Positions 34,576 to 43,627 of a DNA stretch of 64,000 nucleotides are shown in pieces. The stretch is from assembly GCA_963697705.1 (NCBI GenBank), contig CAVOPA010000017.1:1426001-1490000 (forward strand). Reading direction: 5' to 3'. The notes under the pieces were generated by a model. The model worked only from the letters and a program-made list of their open reading frames with translations, did no database searches and was not told the origin of the DNA. This DNA comes from CAVUCH01 sp963697705. Its GTDB lineage: Bacteria > Acidobacteriota > Vicinamibacteria > Vicinamibacterales > JAENWD01. Made by a program: the position numbers and the translations under genes. Each line of letters begins with the position of its first letter. The first letter of the stretch is position 1.

Positions 34576-35019
34576 CGTCGATGGCGGGAGCGGTCGATTC
34601 GGCAGTCGGCAAACAGCGAGGAATCCCTCCAGAGATTGCCGACCACTTCGCAATTCCCTCGCCGTGCCGCGTCGCCGCCGTTCGTCATCGGCGGCGGTCG
34701 CTCGTCCCCAGCATGTTTTCAGCGCATTCAGGCGCGGGCGCTGCCTGGCGCCGGTGTCGACCGCGGGCGGGCGCGTGGTGTTCCCGCCGGCCACCCGGCC
34801 GAGCCACTGCAGGCGCCTACGAAATATCAGGGGGACTCCGAGATGGTGGAGGGCTGCCCGCGCCCCGCCCAGGATTGCTTGCTGTTGGGGCCGCCGTAAG
34901 TGTCGCAAAGACAGGTGATGGGAGTCAGGTCGGCCCGTGGCTGTCATGGCACCAGCCGTGCTCAAACACGGCGAGGGGGAGTCTATAGCCAGCGCCCCTG
35001 AGTTCACCAGGAGTCACCA
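34576..35019. other. 444-bp divergent intergenic region
   Basis: Upstream of both the DUF481 gene and the next barrel gene. It carries motif site 4. A GGAGGGCTGCCCGCGC stretch at about 34848-34863 is repeated at about 30863-30878. No gene was recognised. Confidence 0.55.
34818..34831. promoter_or_regulatory. Putative operator, degenerate motif site 4
   Basis: TACGAAATATCAGG matches 12 of 14 consensus positions and is followed by GGGACTCCGAG, similar to the flank of sites 2 and 3. It is about 190 bases upstream of the barrel gene at 35020. Confidence 0.3.
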
Positions 35020-35692
35020 ATGCGGAAAATCGTTCTCGTCTTTGCTGTAGCACTGCTCGCGATGCCGGCCCGGGGCTTTGCCCAGGACAAGCCGGTTGAA
35101 GTCAACTTCGGCGGCGGCGTCTCGTTTCCCGTGGGCAACCTCGCCGACTCGTTCGATACCGGCTGGAACGGCGCGATCGGCGTCACGTTCAACGTCAATC
35201 CCGCCGTGGGGGTCCAGGCCGAGTACATGTATCAGCGCTTCGGCGGCCCGGATCGCACGTTCCCGAACGCCGATCCGGTCATCACCGACACGATCCTGAT
35301 CGAGAGCAACCACCAGCTGCACGCCGGCACGTTCAACCTCGTGGTCCGGTCGACGGGTGGTGGCGGCGTCGGCGGCTACTTCCTCGCGGGCCCCGGCGAT
35401 CTATCACCGAATCATCCAGCTGACCACGCCGAGCGTGGGCTTCGCCACGGTGTGCGATCCGTACTGGCTGATCTGCTATCCGGCCGCGGTGTCGACCGAC
35501 GCCATCGTCGGCGATCGTTCGTCGACCGACTTCGGCTTCAACTTCGGCGGCGGCCTGACCTTCGGGCATGCGGCGAAGTTCTACGTCGAGGCCCGCTACC
35601 ACTATGTGTGGGGCCCGAAGATCACGGCGGCCGGCACGGAGTACTCGACCAACGCCCAGTACTTCCCGATCACGTTCGGGGTGCGGTTCTAG
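35020..35692 (+). CDS. Small outer-membrane beta-barrel protein (with +1 frameshift)
   Basis: A signal peptide (VFAVALLAMPARGFAQ) is followed by a barrel like those of OmpA/OmpW-type small porins: VEVNFGGGVSFPVGNL, WNGAIGVTFNVNPAVGVQAE, then after the shift STDFGFNFGGGLTF, FYVEARYHYVWGP and the end FPITFGVRF with a terminal aromatic. One extra G at about 35395 (CCCCGG) breaks the frame; the corrected product is about 223 residues. No substrate can be inferred. A GAATGCA palindrome follows the stop. Confidence 0.8.
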
Positions 35693-35702
35693 CAGGCTGC
35701 TG

Positions 35703-35792
35703 AAAGAACGCAGCCTGAATGCAAAATGCAGAATGCAAAATGCAAAGAACTGAGCCGGTCTTACGTTCTTCATTCTGCATTTTTCATTGAGC
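35703..35792. repeat. A/T-rich GAATGCA palindrome C2
   Basis: The left arm AATGCAAAATGCAGAATGCA and right arm TTCATTCTGCATTTTTCAT flank an 18-base centre, right after a stop codon. It stands out by low GC content in a GC-rich region. Confidence 0.8.
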
Positions 35793-35802
35793 GTGTCGAG
35801 CG

Positions 35803-35822
35803 AGGCAGGGCTTCAGCCCTGC
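35803..35822. repeat. GGGGCAGGG-family half-element D3
   Basis: GGCAGGGCTTCAGCCCTGC is a short palindrome matching one arm of D1. It lies 20 bases before the next gene start. Confidence 0.6.
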
Positions 35823-35842
35823 GGCGATTCAGGGAGCGGCAC

Positions 35843-36361
35843 ATGTCCAGCCGTCACAGCGTCGGGATGCTTCTTGCCCTCGTGAGCGTTGGTGTCCTCG
35901 GAGGGTGCGCCGCGGGTCCGGGCACCAGGCCCATGAAGGGCGCCGATGTCGATACAAGCGCCGGGTCCCTCGAAGCCGTGCGGAGGCAGCTGCAGGGCAC
36001 GTGGGAGCTGGTGTCGCTGGCCGTCGTGCCCGCCGGCGGAGGCGCGCCGGTGCCGCTGGCGGCGAAGGGCACGCTCGTCTACGACGAGTACGGCAACCTC
36101 ACCGTCGACGCGCACACGAACGATCCGAACGCGCCGGAGGCGGCGCGGACGGCAAACCTGATCTCGTTCACGGGGCGGGCGGTCATCGATGCGGCCAAGA
36201 GCGAGCTGAAGCTGATGGACGTCACGGGTAGCGTGGACCCGAACACGGTCATCTCGACCGAGCGGCGGCGGCGGTTCGCGTTCGACGGGGACCTGCTGAA
36301 GCTGTCATCGCTGCAACCTGACGGGCAGGTTGCGGCGACCGCCACCTGGAAGCGGCGCTGA
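35843..36361 (+). CDS. Lipocalin-like lipoprotein
   Basis: The 172-residue product has a lipoprotein signal (LLALVSVGVLGGC with the lipobox LGGC). The mature part resembles the lipocalin-like domain: LQGTWELVSLAVVPAGG, a strand GTLVYDEYGNLTVDAH, then ISFTGRAVIDAAKSELKL and the closing LKLSSLQPDGQVAATATW. ATG 35843 follows an AGGGAGC. Function unknown. The downstream DUF4136 gene starts six bases after its stop, so they are co-transcribed. Confidence 0.82.
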   Translation: MSSRHSVGMLLALVSVGVLGGCAAGPGTRPMKGADVDTSAGSLEAVRRQLQGTWELVSLAVVPAGGGAPVPLAAKGTLVYDEYGNLTVDAHTNDPNAPEAARTANLISFTGRAVIDAAKSELKLMDVTGSVDPNTVISTERRRRFAFDGDLLKLSSLQPDGQVAATATWKRR

Positions 36362-36366
36362 AGGAG

Positions 36367-36981
36367 ATGTCGATGTCACGGAGCCTTCGCCCACGGCGGC
36401 TCGTCCTGGCGACGGTGGTCCTCGCGGGGTCGTGGCTCGTGCTTGGCACGACCTTCGAGGCCGCCAAGATCAAGATCACGACGGATCACCATCAGACCTA
36501 CCCGTTCGACGCGGCGCGCACCTGGAACTGGTCTCCCGACGGCACGGGCAAGGTGATGCTGGCGACGACGGCCGAGGCCGATCCGGAGAAGTTGCGGCAG
36601 AAGGTCGATCCGGTGCTCGTGCCCGTGATGGAGCGGGAGCTGTCGGCCCGCGGGCTCACGAAAACCGCCGACAACGCCGCGCTGCTCGTCAACTACTACG
36701 TCCTGGTCACCATCGGCCAGTCGTCGCAGTACATGGGACAGTTCATCCCGTCCACGCCGGAGTGGGGCCTGCCAATCGTGATGGGCGGTACGACGGCCCT
36801 GCGCGCGTACCCCGTCGGGACGGTCGTCATCGACATGGTCGCGCCGTCGATGAAGTCCGTCGTGTGGCGCGGCGTCGCGCAGGCGGAAGTGGATCTCGAA
36901 AAGAAGCCGGAGGAACGGCGCGTGCGGCTCGAGAAAGCCGTGCACGACATGCTCAAGGAGTTTCCGCCGAAGAAGAAATGA
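36367..36981 (+). CDS. DUF4136-family protein
   Basis: The 204-residue protein has a signal peptide (ATVVLAGSWLVLGTTFEA) and the DUF4136 layout: YPFDAARTWNWSPDG, a middle with LLVNYYVLVTIGQSS, then VIDMVAPSMKSVVWRGVAQ and a C-terminal Lys-rich helix. Function unknown. It follows the lipocalin-like gene by five bases. Its stop is next to a GAATGCA palindrome. Confidence 0.88.
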   Translation: MSMSRSLRPRRLVLATVVLAGSWLVLGTTFEAAKIKITTDHHQTYPFDAARTWNWSPDGTGKVMLATTAEADPEKLRQKVDPVLVPVMERELSARGLTKTADNAALLVNYYVLVTIGQSSQYMGQFIPSTPEWGLPIVMGGTTALRAYPVGTVVIDMVAPSMKSVVWRGVAQAEVDLEKKPEERRVRLEKAVHDMLKEFPPKKK

Positions 36982-37107
36982 AAATGGAAAATGAAGAATG
37001 AAAATGAGAAGAACGAAGAGTGCAGGATGAAAGATGCAGGTTGAAGTGCGGCCCGGGTGACCGGCACCATCTCGTCCTTCATTGTGCATTGTGCATTGTT
37101 CATTAAG
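36980..37107. repeat. A/T-rich AATGAA/AATGCA palindrome C3
   Basis: The left arm has AATGAA and AATGAGA units and the right arm has TTCATTGTGCATTGTGCATT. It overlaps the stop codon of the DUF4136 gene and is low in GC. Confidence 0.75.
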
Positions 37108-37140
37108 GAATTCCGCCATCCCCAGTAAAGGAGTGTGAGC

Positions 37141-37662
37141 GTGAAGCGAAACATAGCGTTGATCGTGGCGGCGGTCGTCATCGTCGCGGGCGTGGTCGGC
37201 ACGCGGGCGCAGCAGCCCGCGGCGACAGGGCAGAGCACGGCCGCGCCGCAGGCGCCGCCGCCCAATCTCGACGAGTACATGAAGCTCGTACGGGGCGGAG
37301 TGCAGCAGGAGAAATCGCAGATCGTCGGGCAGGCGCTGGAACTCGATGCGACGCAGGCTGCCGCGTTCTGGCCCGTCTACAAGAAGTACGAGGCGGAGCT
37401 CGCGGCGATTGGCGACGCGCGCTATGCAGGAATCAAGGACTACGCCGCCCACTACGGCAGCCTCACCGATGCCAAGGCGACCGAGCTGATGAACGGGGCG
37501 ATCGGCCTCGAAGAGAAGCGGCTCGCGTTGATCAAACGCTACGCCGGCGAGTTCAAGGCGGTGCTGCCCGCGGTGAAGGTCGGCCGCTGGTATCAGACCG
37601 AGATGGCGATCAACAAGATCATCGACCTGCGCCTGGCGGCGGAAGTGCCGCTGTTGAAGTAG
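37141..37662 (+). CDS. Exported helical protein of unknown function
   Basis: From GTG 37141 the product has 173 residues and a signal peptide (LIVAAVVIVAGVVGTRAQ). The mature part is helical with LELDATQAAAFWPVYKKYEA, then YAAHYGSLTDAKATELM and a final helix pair ending in IPLL-like PLLK. It loosely resembles periplasmic Spy/CpxP-type helical proteins but I could not confirm it. The GTG at 37141 has AAAGGAG seven bases before it, better placed than the GTG at 37135. It precedes the RND operon by 40 bases. Confidence 0.65.
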   Translation: MKRNIALIVAAVVIVAGVVGTRAQQPAATGQSTAAPQAPPPNLDEYMKLVRGGVQQEKSQIVGQALELDATQAAAFWPVYKKYEAELAAIGDARYAGIKDYAAHYGSLTDAKATELMNGAIGLEEKRLALIKRYAGEFKAVLPAVKVGRWYQTEMAINKIIDLRLAAEVPLLK

Positions 37663-37702
37663 CCAGCGCGCCGCGGCAGCGGAGACCCGAGGAGGAGAGC
37701 AC

Positions 37703-38914
37703 GTGTGCACCACCAGTAGAGCGCATGTCACGCGCGCGCCGAGGCGCGCGGGTATCGCCGCCGCGATCCTCGGCGCCGGCCTGGTGGCCGTCGCCTGTCC
37801 CGAGAAGAAGGCTCCTGTCGTACCGCCGCCGCCCGAGGTGCTGGTCACGGAGGTGGTGCGCAAAGACGTCCCCGTCCCGATGGAGCTCGTCGGCCAGGCC
37901 AAGGGCTCGCAGGACGTGGACATCCGTGCCCGCGTCGAGGGCTTCCTCGAAGCCGTCACCTTCGCGGAAGGCACGCTCGTGCGCAAGGGACAGGTGCTCT
38001 ACCGCATCGACCGCAAGCCACTCGAGGCGTCGCTCGCGAACGCGCAGGCGGAGCTGGCCACGTGGCAGGCCCGGTACGTCAGAACGCAGAACGACGTGAA
38101 GCGCCTGAAGCCGCTGGCCGACAAGCAGGCGGTCAGCGCCCAGGAACTCGACAACGCCGTCTCCGCCGAGGACGCCGCCCGCGCGCAGGTGGCCGCTCGC
38201 ACGGCCGAAGTCGAGCGGGCTTCCCTCGATCTCGGCTACACGAACGTCGTCTCGCCGGTCGACGGCCTGATCGGCACGACGCTCGTGAAGGCCGGCAGCC
38301 TCGTCGGCCGCGGCGAGAGCACGCTGCTCACGACGGTGTCGACGGTGGACCCGATCCTCTTCCGCGCCGGGATCAGCGAGGCCGAGTACCTGCGCATCGC
38401 GCGGCGGGCCGACGAGATCCGCGCCGAGCGCAAGGGCGAGAAGATCCCCATCGAGCTCGTGCTCGCGGACGGCACGGTCCATCCCAAAACGGGGCACCTC
38501 GAGGCAGTGGAGCGCGCGGTGGACGCGGCCACCGGCACGATCACCCTGCAGTTCACGTTCCCGAACCCGGGCGGCATCATCCGTCCCGGCCAGTACGGCC
38601 GTGCCCGGTTCGTCATCGACCAGAAGAAGAACGCGATGCTGGTGCCGCAGCGCGCGGTGCAGGAGCTGCAAAACCTGTACAGCGTCGCGGTCGTAGGCGG
38701 CGACAACAAGGTGGCGTTCAAGACGGTCACGGTCGGTCCGCGGGTGGGCAGCCTCTGGATCATCGAGAAAGGCCTCGACGGCAGCGAACGCGTGGTGATC
38801 GAGGGTCTGCAGCGGCTGCGCGAGGGCACCGTCGTCACGGCGAAAGCTGCCCCCGCCTCTCCGGAGGGCAGCGGACAATTGGAGCCAGCGGCGACGACGG
38901 CAGGGGGGCGGTAG
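37703..38914 (+). CDS. RND efflux periplasmic adaptor (membrane fusion protein)
   Basis: This adaptor links the inner-membrane pump to the outer-membrane channel. The 403-residue protein has a possible lipobox (LVAVAC), then the lipoyl half-domains (VEGFLEAVTFAEGTLVRKGQ, later YTNVVSPVDGLIGTT), a coiled-coil hairpin rich in Ala and Glu/Arg between them, and a beta-barrel with the end segment GLQRLREGTVV. GTG 37703 has GAGGAGGAG nine bases before it. It overlaps nothing but lies four bases before the pump start, so the two are coupled. Confidence 0.94.
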   Translation: MCTTSRAHVTRAPRRAGIAAAILGAGLVAVACPEKKAPVVPPPPEVLVTEVVRKDVPVPMELVGQAKGSQDVDIRARVEGFLEAVTFAEGTLVRKGQVLYRIDRKPLEASLANAQAELATWQARYVRTQNDVKRLKPLADKQAVSAQELDNAVSAEDAARAQVAARTAEVERASLDLGYTNVVSPVDGLIGTTLVKAGSLVGRGESTLLTTVSTVDPILFRAGISEAEYLRIARRADEIRAERKGEKIPIELVLADGTVHPKTGHLEAVERAVDAATGTITLQFTFPNPGGIIRPGQYGRARFVIDQKKNAMLVPQRAVQELQNLYSVAVVGGDNKVAFKTVTVGPRVGSLWIIEKGLDGSERVVIEGLQRLREGTVVTAKAAPASPEGSGQLEPAATTAGGR

Positions 38915-38917
38915 GTC

Positions 38918-41900
38918 ATGGCTCGTTTCTTCGTGAACCGGCCCATCGTGGCGATGGTGCTCTCCATCATCATGGTGATGCTGGGGCTGGTGGCGATGCA
39001 GGGGCTGCCGATCGCGCAGTACCCCGAGATCGTCCCGCCGATGGTGCAGATCACGACCACGTTCGTCGGCGCCGGCGCCACGGACGTGGAAGCCGCGGTC
39101 GCGACGCCGCTCGAACAGAAGATCAACGGCGTCGAAAAGGGCATCTACATGAAGTCGACGAATGCCAACGACGGCACGTTGACTTTGAAGGTGACGTTCG
39201 AGGTGGGCAGCAACCTCGACATGGACAACGTCCTGACGCAGAACCGCGTCTCCGAGGCGACGCCCCAGCTGCCGCAGTCGGTCAAGAACTACGGCGTCTC
39301 CGTCAAGAAGGCGCTGGCGTTCCCGCTGCTCGTCATCTCCATCAAGTCGCCGAACGGGACCTACGACAACAACTTCCTCTCGAACTACGCGACGATCAAC
39401 GTCAACGACAACATCGCGCGCATCCCGGGCGTCGGGCAGATCAACCTGTTCGGCGGCAGCGACTACGCCATGCGCGTCTGGCTGCGGCCCGATCGGATCG
39501 CCAAGCTCGGGATCACCGTTCCCGACATCGTCAACGCCGTCAACCAGCAGAACCAGCTGAGCCCGGCCGGGCAGATCGGCGGGCCGCCCGCGAAGCCGGG
39601 CACCGAGTTCACGTATGCGGTCCGCACCAAGGGCCGCCTGCTCGACGAGGCGGAGTTCGGCGAGATCATCGTGCGCGCGAACGCCGACGGTTCCGAGGTG
39701 CGCCTCAAGGACGTGGCACGCCTCGAGCTCGGCACGCAGCTGTACAACGCGTACGGCCGGCACAATGGCAAGCCGTCGGCCGTCATCGCCGTCTTCCAGA
39801 TCCCCGGCACGAACGCGCTCGACGTCGCGAACAAGATCAAGGCGACGATGGCGGACCTCTCGACCCGGTTCCCGCGGGACATGGAATACCAGGTCTCGCT
39901 CGACACCACGCTGCCGGTCACCGAGGGGATCAACGAGATCATCCACACGCTGCTGGAGGCCGTCGTTCTCGTCATCATCGTGGTGTTCGTCTTCCTGCAG
40001 AACTGGCGCGCCACGCTGATCCCGCTGATGACCGTGCCGGTGTCGCTCGTCGGCGCGTTCATGTTCTTCCCGCTGCTCGGCTTCTCCATCAACGTCCTCT
40101 CGCTGCTCGGCCTCGTGCTCGCCATCGGCATCGTCGTCGACGACGCGATCGTCGTCGTCGAGGCGGTCATGCACCACATCGAGCACGGCATGACGCCGAA
40201 GGACGCGACGCTCAAGGCAATGGAGGAAGTGTCGGGCCCGGTCATCGCGATCGCGCTGATCCTGGCCGCGGTGTTCGTGCCGGTCGGGTTCATGGGCGGG
40301 ATCACGGGTCGGCTCTATCAGCAGTTCGCGATCACGATCGCGATCTCGGTGCTGCTCTCGGCGGTCAACGCGCTGACGCTGTCACCCGCCCTGTCGGCGC
40401 TGCTGCTCAAGCCGCCGACCGGCAAGAAGAGCCTGCTGACGCCGTTCTACAACGGCTTCAACAAGGTGTTCGGGATCGCCACGAACGGCTACATCAGCTT
40501 CACGACGGTGCTCGTCCGCAAATTCGTGATCGGCCTCGTGCTGATTGCCGGGCTCAGCTACCTGAGCGTCGGCCTCATGGGCCGCATCCCGTCTGGCTTC
40601 GTGCCCGAAGAGGACCAGGGCTACATCCTGGTGAACGCGCAGCTGCCCGACAGCGCCTCGCTCGAGCGCACCGACGCGGCGATGAAGAAGGCGGAGAAGA
40701 TCCTGTCCGAGAACGAGGCCGTCGAGGGCTACAACGCCATCTCGGGGTTCAGCCTGCTCACCGGCGCGTACTCCTCGAACATGGGCTTCTTCTTCATCGC
40801 CTTGAAGCCATGGCACGATCGCCACACCGACGAGTCCCATGCCAACGGCGTGATCAGGGCCCTCAACCGGGCGTTCGCGCAACAGATTCCCGAAGGCACG
40901 ATCGTGGCCTTCGGGCCGCCCGCCATCCCGGGCCTCGGCACCGGCGCAGGCTTCACGATGCAGCTGCAGGACCGTGTCGGACGTGAGCCGGCCTTCCTGG
41001 CCGATCACACCGCCCGCTTCATGCAGGCGGCCCGGCAGCGGCCCGAGATCGGGCGTGTCTCGACGCTGTACCGGGCCAGCGTGCCGCAGGTGTTCGCGGA
41101 CATCGATCGCTCCAAGGTGATGAAGGTCGGTGCGCCGCTGCAGGACGTCAACAACACCCTGGGCGCGCTCCTGGGCAGCACCTACGTGAACGACTTCAAC
41201 CGGTTCGGCCGCGTCTACAAGGTGTACGTCCAGGCCGAGCCGGAGTACAGGCAGGATCCGAAGCAGTTCGGGCTGTTCTTCGTGCGCGGGCAGAACGGGC
41301 AGATGGTGCCGCTCGACACCCTGGTGACCGCGAAGCCGACGAGCGGGCCCGAGTTCACGAATCGCTTCAACCTCTATCGCTCCGCGGAGGTCACCGGCGT
41401 GCCGGCGGCGGGCTTCAGCTCCGCCCAGGCCCTCACCGCGCTCGAGGAGGTCGCGAAGCAGACGCTGCCGCCGGAGATGGGCTTCGACTGGGCCGACATG
41501 TCGTACCAGGAGAAGCAGGCGCCGAACCCGCTGATCGTGTTCGCGCTCGCGATCCTGCTCGTCTTCCTCGTGCTGGCCGCGCAGTACGAGAGCTGGGGCC
41601 TGCCGTTCAGCGTCCTGCTCGGGACGCCCTTCGCCGCCTTCGGGGCGTACTTCGGGCTGTGGGCGGCGCGCCAGTACTCGGAGAGCTACGTCAACAACAT
41701 CTTCGCGCAGATCGGCCTGATCATGCTGATCGGCCTGGCGGCGAAGAACGCCATCCTGATCGTCGAGTTCGCGAAGATGCTCCACGAGCAGGGCAAGGAT
41801 CCGGTGACCGCCGCGCTCGAAGCCGCCAGGCTGCGCTTCCGGCCGATCCTGATGACGGCTTTCGCGTTCATCCTCGGCGTCACGCCGCTGCTCACCGCCA

Positions 41901-42088
41901 CGGGCGCCGGCGCCGAAGGACGCAAGGTCATGGGCATGGCGGTGTTCTCGGGGATGCTCATCGCCACGCTTCTCGCAGTCGTGCTCATCCCGGTGCTCTA
42001 CGTCACGGTCGAGAAGATCACCGGGCGCGGCCGCACGCCGCCACCAGCGCCGGCGGCCCCGACCGCATCGCACGGGGCGGCCGTATGA
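38918..42088 (+). CDS. RND efflux pump inner-membrane transporter, HAE1 family
   Basis: Proton-driven export of hydrophobic or amphiphilic compounds. The 1056-residue protein has the AcrB-like architecture: MARFFVNRPIVAMVLSIIM, the porter-domain start PIAQYPEIVPP, the proton relay Asp408 and Asp409 in GIVVDDAIVVVEAV, GFVPEEDQGYI, and the relay Lys in LAAKNAILIVEFAKMLHE. The length is slightly above the family norm because of a Pro/Ala-rich tail. Its TGA overlaps the ATG of the outer-membrane factor as ATGA. Confidence 0.97.
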   Translation: MARFFVNRPIVAMVLSIIMVMLGLVAMQGLPIAQYPEIVPPMVQITTTFVGAGATDVEAAVATPLEQKINGVEKGIYMKSTNANDGTLTLKVTFEVGSNLDMDNVLTQNRVSEATPQLPQSVKNYGVSVKKALAFPLLVISIKSPNGTYDNNFLSNYATINVNDNIARIPGVGQINLFGGSDYAMRVWLRPDRIAKLGITVPDIVNAVNQQNQLSPAGQIGGPPAKPGTEFTYAVRTKGRLLDEAEFGEIIVRANADGSEVRLKDVARLELGTQLYNAYGRHNGKPSAVIAVFQIPGTNALDVANKIKATMADLSTRFPRDMEYQVSLDTTLPVTEGINEIIHTLLEAVVLVIIVVFVFLQNWRATLIPLMTVPVSLVGAFMFFPLLGFSINVLSLLGLVLAIGIVVDDAIVVVEAVMHHIEHGMTPKDATLKAMEEVSGPVIAIALILAAVFVPVGFMGGITGRLYQQFAITIAISVLLSAVNALTLSPALSALLLKPPTGKKSLLTPFYNGFNKVFGIATNGYISFTTVLVRKFVIGLVLIAGLSYLSVGLMGRIPSGFVPEEDQGYILVNAQLPDSASLERTDAAMKKAEKILSENEAVEGYNAISGFSLLTGAYSSNMGFFFIALKPWHDRHTDESHANGVIRALNRAFAQQIPEGTIVAFGPPAIPGLGTGAGFTMQLQDRVGREPAFLADHTARFMQAARQRPEIGRVSTLYRASVPQVFADIDRSKVMKVGAPLQDVNNTLGALLGSTYVNDFNRFGRVYKVYVQAEPEYRQDPKQFGLFFVRGQNGQMVPLDTLVTAKPTSGPEFTNRFNLYRSAEVTGVPAAGFSSAQALTALEEVAKQTLPPEMGFDWADMSYQEKQAPNPLIVFALAILLVFLVLAAQYESWGLPFSVLLGTPFAAFGAYFGLWAARQYSESYVNNIFAQIGLIMLIGLAAKNAILIVEFAKMLHEQGKDPVTAALEAARLRFRPILMTAFAFILGVTPLLTATGAGAEGRKVMGMAVFSGMLIATLLAVVLIPVLYVTVEKITGRGRTPPPAPAAPTASHGAAV

Positions 42089-43581
42089 CCGGAAGCCGGA
42101 CCCGCATCCTGGCTGCGCTCCCGCTTTGCGGCGTGCTCGTCGCGGGCTGTAAATCCGGCCCGGACTACCACCGTCCGGAGATGCAGCCGCCGGCGGCGTT
42201 CCGGGGTGCTCCCGAGCCGCCGAGACCCGAGTCCGTCGCCGACGTGCCCTGGTGGCAGGTCTTCGACGACGAGGCGCTGCAGGCGCTGCTCCGGGATGCG
42301 GTCGCCCACAACCTCGATCTCCGCGAGGCGATCGGACGCGTGGCGGAGGCGCGTGCGCTGTCCGGCGTGGCGAAGTCCTTCCTGTACCCGGACGTCAACC
42401 TCACGGCGGGGTACACGGGCAGCCAGGCCTCGAGGAACGCGCAACCGCCGGGCGCGGAGAAGGACGGCGATCGGACCTTCAACAACACGTCGCTCGACGT
42501 GGGCGCGTCATGGGAGCTCGACCTCGCTGGCCGGCTGCGGCGGAACAACGAGGCGGCGTTCAACCGCTACCTTGCGAGCGAGGAGGGCCGCCGGGCGGTC
42601 CTCGTGACGCTCGTCGGCGACGTCGCGTCCTCGTACTTCCTGCTGCGTGAGCTGGATTTGCAGCTGGAGATCGCGCGTCGCACGCTGGTCCTCAACGACC
42701 AGACCGTTGTCTACTACTCGCAGCGTCTCGACGGCGGCGTGTCCAACCGGCTCGAGGTCGATCAGGCGAAGGCGAACCGCGCCCTCACCGCGGCGTCCAT
42801 CCCGGAGATCGAGCGGCAGATCGCCGTGCTGGAGCACGCGATCAGCGTGCTGGCGGGTCGCGCGCCCGGCGCCATCGCGCGCGGCCGCACGCTGGATGCG
42901 CAGCACACCCCCCCGGCGATCCCCGTGGGTCTGCCCGCCGCGCTGCTCGAGCGCCGCCCGGACGTGATCGAATCGGAGCGCCTGCTCGTCGCGGCCAACG
43001 CGGACGTCGGCGCGGCCAAGGCGCTCTTCTACCCGAGGATCAGCCTGACGGGGGCCTTCGGGACGGTGAGCGGCGACCTCGCCGACTTCATGAAGGGCGA
43101 TTCGCTCGTCTGGTCCTTCGGTGCCAACCTGTTTCAGCCGCTCTTCAACGCGAAGCGGATCAGGCGGAACTACGAGGCGGCGCAGGCGCGCTTCGAGCAG
43201 GCGATCGCGCAGTACCAGCGCTCCGCGCTGAACGCGTACCGAGACGTCGCCGACGCGCTCGTCACGATCGAGAAGCTGGCCCAGGTGCGCACCGAGCAGG
43301 AGTCGGGAGTCGTGGCGCTGCGCGACGCGTCGCAGCTCTCGCGCGACAGGTACGAGACGGGGCTGTCCACGTACCTCGAGGTGATCATCGCCGACCAGCA
43401 GCTGTTCCAGACGGAGCTGGACCTCGCGCGCACGCGAGGCGAACAGCTGCGGGTGTTCGCAGAGCTCTATCGCGCGTTGGGCGGCGGGTGGCAGCCTGAG
43501 CAACCCGCGCCGCCGGCGCCGCCAGCACCCGCCGCGCCGTCGACACGGCCGCTGCCGCCGCCGCCGCCGGTCCGCCGCTGA
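42085..43581 (+). CDS. Outer-membrane efflux lipoprotein (OprM/TolC-like)
   Basis: The channel component of the pump. The 498-residue protein has a lipobox (LCGVLVAGC), the family repeat pattern of two OEP domains, DVPWWQVFDDEALQALL, SFLYPDVNLTAGY, SWELDLAGRLR, then IPVGLPAALLERRPDV and the second half SGDLADFMKGDS and GLSTYLEVIIAD. The C-terminus is Pro-rich. ATG 42085 overlaps the pump stop by four bases. Confidence 0.95.
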   Translation: MTGSRTRILAALPLCGVLVAGCKSGPDYHRPEMQPPAAFRGAPEPPRPESVADVPWWQVFDDEALQALLRDAVAHNLDLREAIGRVAEARALSGVAKSFLYPDVNLTAGYTGSQASRNAQPPGAEKDGDRTFNNTSLDVGASWELDLAGRLRRNNEAAFNRYLASEEGRRAVLVTLVGDVASSYFLLRELDLQLEIARRTLVLNDQTVVYYSQRLDGGVSNRLEVDQAKANRALTAASIPEIERQIAVLEHAISVLAGRAPGAIARGRTLDAQHTPPAIPVGLPAALLERRPDVIESERLLVAANADVGAAKALFYPRISLTGAFGTVSGDLADFMKGDSLVWSFGANLFQPLFNAKRIRRNYEAAQARFEQAIAQYQRSALNAYRDVADALVTIEKLAQVRTEQESGVVALRDASQLSRDRYETGLSTYLEVIIADQQLFQTELDLARTRGEQLRVFAELYRALGGGWQPEQPAPPAPPAPAAPSTRPLPPPPPVRR

Positions 43582-43627
43582 CCGGGACGGACCCGGGCAC
43601 CTTCGGCCGCACGCACGAGGCCACGAG

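Noticed and set aside
37619..40186. Long antisense open frame (855 codons) opposite the RND operon
   Set aside because: Its product is Asp/Arg/His-rich with no family similarity; it is a shadow of the high-GC pump genes.
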